From Cheiracanthium punctorium (lineage: Eukaryota; Arthropoda; Arachnida; Araneae; Cheiracanthiidae): 64,000 nt of DNA. Position 1 is the first letter of the stretch. Every line of letters starts with the position of its first letter. The notes beneath the pieces are model-generated. The model did no database searches, was not told the DNA's origin, and worked only from the letters and a program-made list of their open reading frames with translations. Position numbers and translations under genes: made by a program. The stretch spans positions 558,001-622,000 of the forward strand of contig JAWZYV010013141.1 of NCBI GenBank assembly GCA_038373885.1, in the 5' to 3' direction. Shown here in pieces: positions 58,355 to 64,000 of this stretch.

Positions 58355-58965
58355 AGCAGCAAATGATCTATACGGTAATGAATTCGGGTGTCGCAAACCC
58401 AAAATAAAATAGATGGTTGCTAATGATACTGCGTAAGTCTTGGGAAAATATTGACTGTGTGCAGAATGTTGACCTGTTTGAGACACACAGACGATCTAAC
58501 CAGTCCTTCTGGATGGACACTTCCATCCATTGTGTATCGGTAAATGATCAAAATGGACGGCGGGCAGCATGAAGATGGACGATAAATTCGGAAAATGCTT
58601 TGCTGCAATGTATCTTAATAGACAATGACATATTGCATAGACCCGTAATTTTCTTAATTAGCAAAGCTCAATGTAACGGAACATTTTAACGTATCAATCC
58701 TCGCGTCAATAACCGGGTACCTTTTGGGAGTGGGGTCACGGTAATTTAATCATTTCTAATCAAGCCTAGGTAAAACTGTTTTTAATCCTCGTTATTTACA
58801 TGAATTTGAACTAAACATATCATTTTAGCCCCTTTTGGGAAATTTATTGTTGAGTTTTTATGCGTTATACCTTCCGATATCATTACTCAAAATTCAGGTA
58901 CTAAGGCACCCATTATAGCTCTCTCTTACATGCAGATTGTAAATGATTATTATAACAAATATAAA
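57768..58965. other. AT-rich interval, nothing recognised
   Basis: Poly-A at 58327-58353. No coding frame, splice pair or repeat end supported. Confidence 0.4.
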
Positions 58966-59551
58966 CAAATATAATAAAAATAATAATTATTAATATACAT
59001 TATTTATTGTTCTTTTAATTATTTATTATTATTATCATTTATCATTTGAATCAAGCAGTAAGTTCTTACTTTATTATAAAATCGATACACAGGTAAGGAA
59101 ACAAACAGAGAGCGTAGATATTCGATGTGGGTACCATCGTACCAGCTATTTAAAAAAATAAGAATTTTTTTGGTCATTGACGCAAGGGTTAAATTCTTTT
59201 TGACGCTTTCCAACTAAGCTAAAAAAGTGTTTTGGGGATAATTTCTCATGTAGAGAAATAAGAGTACAATTTATCTAAGATTTTATTAATATATTTTACA
59301 ATTTTATGCACCAAGAACACCACACTATTTTTTTTTTCCAAAATAAACTTTTTTAAGTAGTCAGATTTTTAAATTAAATTTTTAACCAAATCTCGATTAT
59401 TTCGTCCCCGATAAAAATGAATATACATGTAAAATTTATATACATGTTTCTCCAAAGGACAATATCAGATACTTTATTCTTGAAAATGGTATGTATAATG
59501 CAAATAGTTTTATTGATTTGTTATAATTATTTTTTTAATAAAGGAAGACTG

Positions 59552-59933
59552 TTGTTGTTGTTGTTGCTAATGCCCTCTGGCAACCGCGTTGCGGTGACAG
59601 ATCCCCCTATATAGGCAGGCGATGGGCGAAAGGAGCGGCTTCCATTTCAATGAGCCCCAGTGGGAGGAAGTCCGTCTTAGCTCGGGGTCCCGTAATTTTG
59701 AACCAATTCCAGAGGAGGGACCGACCCCCTGAAATCGGCACCCCCAGAGGTATCGTTTAACAACTTGGAGGACTTTGGAGCCACGACGGATTTTACGTGC
59801 ACCAGCTCCCATTAGCGTACACGGTTCCACAGCGGACGGGCCGAGAGGGGGAAGTCAAGCACTGGCCAAGCCAGATGCTGCTTCACTTGCCGTGTTCTTA
59901 TGGGAACAGAGTTTAGCGCCCAGTCCACTGCGG
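59552..59933 (-). mobile_element. (CAA)n-tailed non-LTR retroposon, 382 bp
   Basis: The interrupted site is intact in the second tandem copy (63400 region), which lacks this block. It is flanked by GACTG at 59547-59551 and 59934-59938. On the minus strand it ends GGGCATTAGCAACAACAAC, i.e. a (CAA)n tail, as expected for a target-primed retroposon. It is GC-rich relative to its surroundings. The tail-proximal body (GGATCTGTCACCGCAACG, GCGGTTGCCAGAGGGC) looks like a conserved 3' end of a LINE or its SINE partner. The 87-codon minus frame (59567-59830) may be the tail end of a LINE reading frame; no reverse transcriptase motif is present. Confidence 0.75.
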
Positions 59934-59983
59934 GACTGAAGTCTTTCAATAGCGTATGGGCAGTTATTATTGAAGTGCAAATA

Positions 59984-61392
59984 CACTGCTGGCCATCGTA
60001 AATGCAACACCCTGAAGGAAGCATGCAAATAATATGAAATTTACAACATGCATTAGCTGAGGTGAGATATGCAAATGATTAGAATTTCAGCGCAGACGCA
60101 CATCAAGCGCGCCTGTGGCGCCACCTCAAAGCGCTATTTAAGGCTTGGAGATTTCGACGGTTTCAAGTACAGCAATTGTGTTTTTCTTGCTTTTTTTTCA
60201 AAAAAACGATAAATTATGCCTCGTAGGAAACAACGATCATCTTTTGATCAAGTATCCGAGTTTGACAGAGGAAGGATAGTGGCATACCGAGATTGTGGGT
60301 TATCTTTCAGGGAAATCGGTCGTCGTATTGGACGAAACCAAACAACTGTGATGCGGATATGTGATCGTTGGGTGCAGGAGGGTACGACGGACAGACGTGA
60401 TCGACCGCATCGACCTCAGTGCACCACGTCACGTGATGACAGGCAGATTGTACGCATGGCAGTGACGGACCGCTCAGTCACATCACGAACCATATCACAG
60501 CAGATTCAGTCTGTAACGCATCATCCAGTGTCTGCGCGTACCATTCGACGTCGTTTACAGCAGAATGGTCTGTCCGCAAGACGTCCGTTGCTTTGTCTAC
60601 CTCTGACGCGGAACCACAGACGTCTCCGCCGCCAATGGTGCGATGAAAGAAGGATGTGGACGACAGAATGGAATGAAATTCTCTTTACTGACGAGTCACG
60701 CTTCTGTATGCAACACCACGACGGTCGGATTCGAGTCTGGAGACACCGTGGAGAGAGGATGCTGAACAGCTGCATTATGCACCGTCACACTGGTCCTGCA
60801 CCGGGTATTATGGTATGGGGCGGTATCGGATATCTCTCTCGCACTCCTCTAGTACGCATTGCCGGTACTTTAACCAGCCAGCGCTACATCTCCGAGGTGT
60901 TGGAGCCAGTTGTCCTTTCTTACCTTCAGGGCTTGCCAACAGCCATATTTCAGCAGGATAATGCACGGCCACACGTGGCACGCATTGTCCAAGGGTTCTT
61001 CGTCAATCACCAGATTGAATTGCTTCCCTGGCCGGCGCGCTCTCCGGATCTTTCGCCGATAGAAAACATGTGGTCCATGGTTGCTCAACGACTGACCCAG
61101 AGTTCATCCCCAGCTGTCACACCAGATCAACTTTGGCAACGTGTGGAAGCTGCTTGGTCTGCTGTACCCCAAGAACACATTCAAAGTCTCTTTGAATCAA
61201 TGCCGAGGCGTGTGGCAGCTGTGATCTCCAACAACGGCGGCTACTCTGGGTACTGATTTTGGCAGGAACCACGCTTCATAGAATGCTGTAAATTTAATCA
61301 TTTGTTACTTGGTCAACATGTTATCTACACAATAAATTTTGTTGTGATATCTCTTGTTTTTCTTGGTGTTGCAATTTGGGTGGCCAGCAGTG
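59984..61392 (+). mobile_element. Intact Tc1/mariner element
   Basis: 1409 bp between TA at 59982-59983 and 61393-61394. Left end CACTGCTGGCCATCGTAAAT and right end GGTGGCCAGCAGTG are inverted, and the similarity continues through GCAACACC about 30 bp in. It carries one full-length transposase frame. The empty site can be read in the second tandem copy near 63440. Confidence 0.92.
60216..61256 (+). CDS. Tc1/mariner (DD34E) transposase, intact
   Basis: 346 codons, ATG to TGA, no break; typical Tc1 transposases are about 340 residues. Order: N-terminal paired helix-turn-helix DNA-binding region (about 10-125; FDRGRIVAYRDCGLSFREIG and a basic DRRDRPHRPQ linker), then the RNase H-like catalytic core. 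Catalytic residues: Asp in ILFTDESRF (about residue 157), Asp in IFQQDNARPH (about 248), Glu in DLSPIENMW (about 283), spaced 34 apart as in Tc1. It also has the IMVWGGI strand. The enzyme binds the element's terminal repeats and performs cut-and-paste at TA. Coding GC is well above the flanks, so it is foreign in composition. All key residues are present, so it may be functional; activity is inference. Confidence 0.95.
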   Translation: MPRRKQRSSFDQVSEFDRGRIVAYRDCGLSFREIGRRIGRNQTTVMRICDRWVQEGTTDRRDRPHRPQCTTSRDDRQIVRMAVTDRSVTSRTISQQIQSVTHHPVSARTIRRRLQQNGLSARRPLLCLPLTRNHRRLRRQWCDERRMWTTEWNEILFTDESRFCMQHHDGRIRVWRHRGERMLNSCIMHRHTGPAPGIMVWGGIGYLSRTPLVRIAGTLTSQRYISEVLEPVVLSYLQGLPTAIFQQDNARPHVARIVQGFFVNHQIELLPWPARSPDLSPIENMWSMVAQRLTQSSSPAVTPDQLWQRVEAAWSAVPQEHIQSLFESMPRRVAAVISNNGGYSGY

Positions 61393-62149
61393 TATTTCAA
61401 ATGCGTTGTTTTATTATCTGCATTTCAAAAATGTTCATAACATAATAAAACAAAATTATTGTATATAAACTCATAAAAGAATGACGAAAATAGTGTCCTA
61501 GCATACTTAATATTTATAGGTCTTTTTCAGTGTGTGTGTGTGGGGGGGGGGGGGAGACTACTATACATTAAGGTTTTAAGGGCAGTGATTAAAACAGTGT
61601 TTTATTTGGCTTCTAATATTATTTACTACGATACCTCAAAACATTATGAAAAATAAATGTGCTTACACCTCCTCGCCTCCAAACCTTAACTAAACTTCTT
61701 TTAATAGTAAAAATAATAATTATTAATATGCATTATTTATTTATTTATTATTATTATTATCATTTATTATTCGAGTCAAGCAGTGGCTTATTACTTTATT
61801 ATAAAATCGATATACATGTAAGGAAACAAACGGAGAGCGTAGTTATTCGATGTGGGGACCGTGGTACCAGATATTAAAAAAAAAATAAGAATTTGTTTGG
61901 TCATGGGCGCAAGGGTTAAATTCTTTTTGACGCTTACAAACTAAGCTAAAAAAATGTTTGGGGGATAATTTCTCATATAGAGAAATAAGAGAACAGTTTA
62001 TCTATGATTTTATTAATATATTTTACAATTTTATGCACCAAGAACACCACACTATTTTTTTTTATTCCAAAATAAACTTTTTTAAGTAGTCAGATTTTTT
62101 AACCAAATCTCGATTATTTCGTCCCCGACAAAAATGAAAACTCAATAAA

Positions 62150-63050
62150 AGTGAAAGCATGGAGTTAGGAAAACTTTTCTAATGCATAGTTACGCTGATT
62201 ACTGGCTCACTGATTTATTGACACTAAAACGCTTCCGGTTCTACGACTCCGAAAGAAAACTTTCACCACAATGATTCCAAAAAACGAAAAATCTCAAGAA
62301 ACGTGATAAAATTCATACCCTTTGTGCTATCAACCGGCTTGAAATTTTGCATGCTAGTGTAAAAAAAAAAAAAAAAAAAAACTATCTATAAAATGCATGC
62401 TAGTGTAAAAAAAAAAACTATATCTATAATTTTTAAAAAATCTAAAAATCCACACTTTCCCAGATTTTAAGCAACTTTTAGCCATTTTTAACTTCAGGAA
62501 AGTACTCTACTGGGGGTAGGAAAATTGAGAGCTATCGTAACTATAAGTGATAGTTGAAACAAACTCGTAATTTTTGAGATTTATAAAAGAAGTTTGACTC
62601 AAATGTAATAAAGTTCACACCATTAGACCTATTGGCTCGTAAAATTAGCACAAGTATGTGAAAAAAAATATATGTACATATATTATATATATGACAAAAA
62701 AAAAATTCCGCTAAAAATCTGAAAATCCATCCATTCCCCTATTTTTAAGCAATTTTTAAGCAATTTTAAACTTCAGATAATTGCTTTAAAAGGTATACAG
62801 TTCGATTTAAAAAACTTCTCGAAATTATCTGGAACCCCCCCCCCCCAAGAAGTCTTTAAATTTAGAATTAGTTTAACAAATTAAGTGGCAACAATGTTAC
62901 TTCCGTAATTACAATAGTAAAAATAGAATATGAAACTATTTATTTTAAATGGACAAAAAAAAAAATGTACTGAGATTGCGTGTAGAAATTTTTTTGGATG
63001 TTTTTTCAAGCGCTCGTTGTAATTTCCTCCACAAGGAGGCTTTATCTTCT
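62150..63050. other. Interruption of tandem copy 2, with internal diverged duplication
   Basis: Bases about 62300-62510 and 62590-62790 are diverged copies (TGATAAAATTCATACC versus TAATAAAGTTCACACC; GAAATTTTGCATGCTAGTGT versus AAATTAGCACAAGTATGTG; AAAAATCCAC and AAATCCATCC; TTTTAACTTCAG). C-run at 62836-62847. No gene recognised. Confidence 0.55.
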
Positions 63051-63056
63051 CGTACG

Positions 63057-63219
63057 CAGTCTAACCCGCTTAATGGAATATTCAATTTGCCACGAAAATG
63101 TACTCTAATAAGCGGGATATTCCATTATCTGGGATCACACTGACTAATTATTACGGTTTGGTGAATGGAAAATTTATTACAATAAGCAGGGTATTCCTTC
63201 CACTAAGCGGGTTAGACTG
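63057..63219. mobile_element. pogo/Tigger-like MITE, copy 2
   Basis: CAGTCTAACCCGCTTAATGG at the left and ACTAAGCGGGTTAGACTG at the right are near-perfect inverted repeats. TA follows the right end; TACG precedes the left. 163 bp, non-coding. Same family as 49690-49862. Confidence 0.82.
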
Positions 63220-64000
63220 TATAGCAAATTTTCACTTACAGCTGTGCGAGACTTAACTGCATATTTTTGATTTTGTCCGTCTGTCTGAAATTTATATGCA
63301 TGCTTTCCAAAGGACAATATCATATACTTTATTCTTGAAAATGGTAAGCATAATGTTAATAGTTTTATTGATTTGTTATTTTTTTAATAAAGAAAGACTG
63401 AAGTCTTTCAATACATTAATGCCTATGGTCAGTTATTGTTAAGTGCGAATGTTTTAAGTGCCCTGTTTCATTATCTGCATTTGGAAAATGTTCATAACAT
63501 AATAAAACAAAATTAATGTATATAAGTTCATTAAAGAATGCTCTCCAACGATAATAGTGTCCTAACAAACTTAATATTTATAGCTCTTTTTCAGTGTAAA
63601 AAAAAAAAAAAAATACCATACATTAAGGTTCTAAGGGTAGTAATTAAAACAATGTTTCATTTGGCTTCTAATATTATTTACTACGATACCTCAAAATATT
63701 ATGAAATAAAAATGTGCTTACACCCCCTCGCCTCCAAACCATACACTTCTTTTTTTCATTTATGAAAAGACAAGACAAGACAAGACTACATTCCATAAAA
63801 TTAATTACACAAAAAATTCACTGTTGCTTTACTATCTCAAGACTGACATTCAAACAGCCCGAAGTTGTATCTGGGTGTGGCCATTTTAATCCCAGAAGAA
63901 TGCCAAATGTTACCCAATTACGAAACAAAATGGTCCTATCTCTAAGCAAATAAACGGAAGATGGTAACAATGAAACAAGGATAGTGTTATCTGTACATAG

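Larger units (their letters stand above)
58970..63740. repeat. Tandem duplication of a roughly 0.94-kb unit, both copies interrupted
   Basis: Unit order A-B-C. A: 58970-59416 matches 61710-62140. B: 59440-59550 plus 59939-59983 matches about 63305-63445. C: about 61400-61700 matches about 63450-63735. Copy 1 is split by a retroposon (59552-59933) and by a Tc1 element (59984-61392). Copy 2 is split by about 1.1 kb of different sequence (62150-63290). Shared words include GCACCAAGAACACCACAC, TCAAGCAGT and CACC(T/C)CCTCGCCTCCAAACC. Copies differ by substitutions, so the duplication is not recent. Confidence 0.8.

Noticed and set aside
59812..60024. 70-codon minus-strand frame
   Set aside because: It crosses the retroposon boundary and the Tc1 end, so it cannot be an ancestral gene.
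60521..61088. Minus-strand frames of 84 and 72 codons
   Set aside because: Shadows of the Tc1 transposase gene on the opposite strand.

Overview
This is intron-rich, AT-rich eukaryotic DNA with long homopolymers and a dense load of DNA transposons. The only gene recognised with good confidence is the 5' (N-terminal) half of a leucine-rich-repeat/ankyrin kinase of the LRRK family on the minus strand. Single-copy Lrrk genes with an N-terminal ankyrin array are typical of invertebrates. The gene, the large introns, the Tc1/mariner and hAT content and a (CAA)n-tailed retroposon suggest an arthropod, possibly a chelicerate such as a spider. The species assignment is inference.

Bases 1-20123 hold six minus-strand Lrrk exons: 20000-20123, 11196-11231, 6346-6469, 3952-4096, 1787-3451 and 611-953. 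They have canonical splice sites and consistent phases. Joined, they encode about 812 residues: a short N-terminus, ankyrin repeats, then leucine-rich repeats. The ROC, COR and kinase parts would lie past base 1. The 36-bp second exon is phase-neutral and could be a cassette exon.

Bases 20124-50140 contain three short minus-strand exon candidates (49975-50140 ankyrin repeat, 40199-40334 cysteine-rich, 30312-30357) that I cannot assign to a complete gene. The first and third have compatible phases. They could be upstream exons of Lrrk, of another minus-strand gene, or of two genes.

The rest is transposable-element sediment. It includes an intact Tc1/mariner element (59984-61392) with a 346-residue transposase, a decayed Tc1-like element (46012-47370), and an internally deleted hAT element (4598-5269). 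Several non-autonomous hAT elements have 8-bp target duplications (8006-8376, 9763-10645, 31636-32474, 34994-35461, 38609-39230, 41065-41404). A piggyBac-like foldback family flanked by TTAA has five copies. Many 100-250 bp hAT-type MITEs end in CAGTGGCG-like repeats. There are also two probable tRNA-derived SINEs, a (CAA)n-tailed retroposon, and a 337-bp long palindrome with a 15-bp duplication. Bases 58970-63740 are a roughly 0.94-kb tandem duplication whose first copy was later split by the retroposon and the intact Tc1 element.

No rRNA, functional tRNA, CRISPR array, bacterial feature or virus-derived gene was seen. No new biological system can be claimed; the most unusual items are the palindrome, the asymmetric foldback family, the phase-neutral microexon and the nested insertions.
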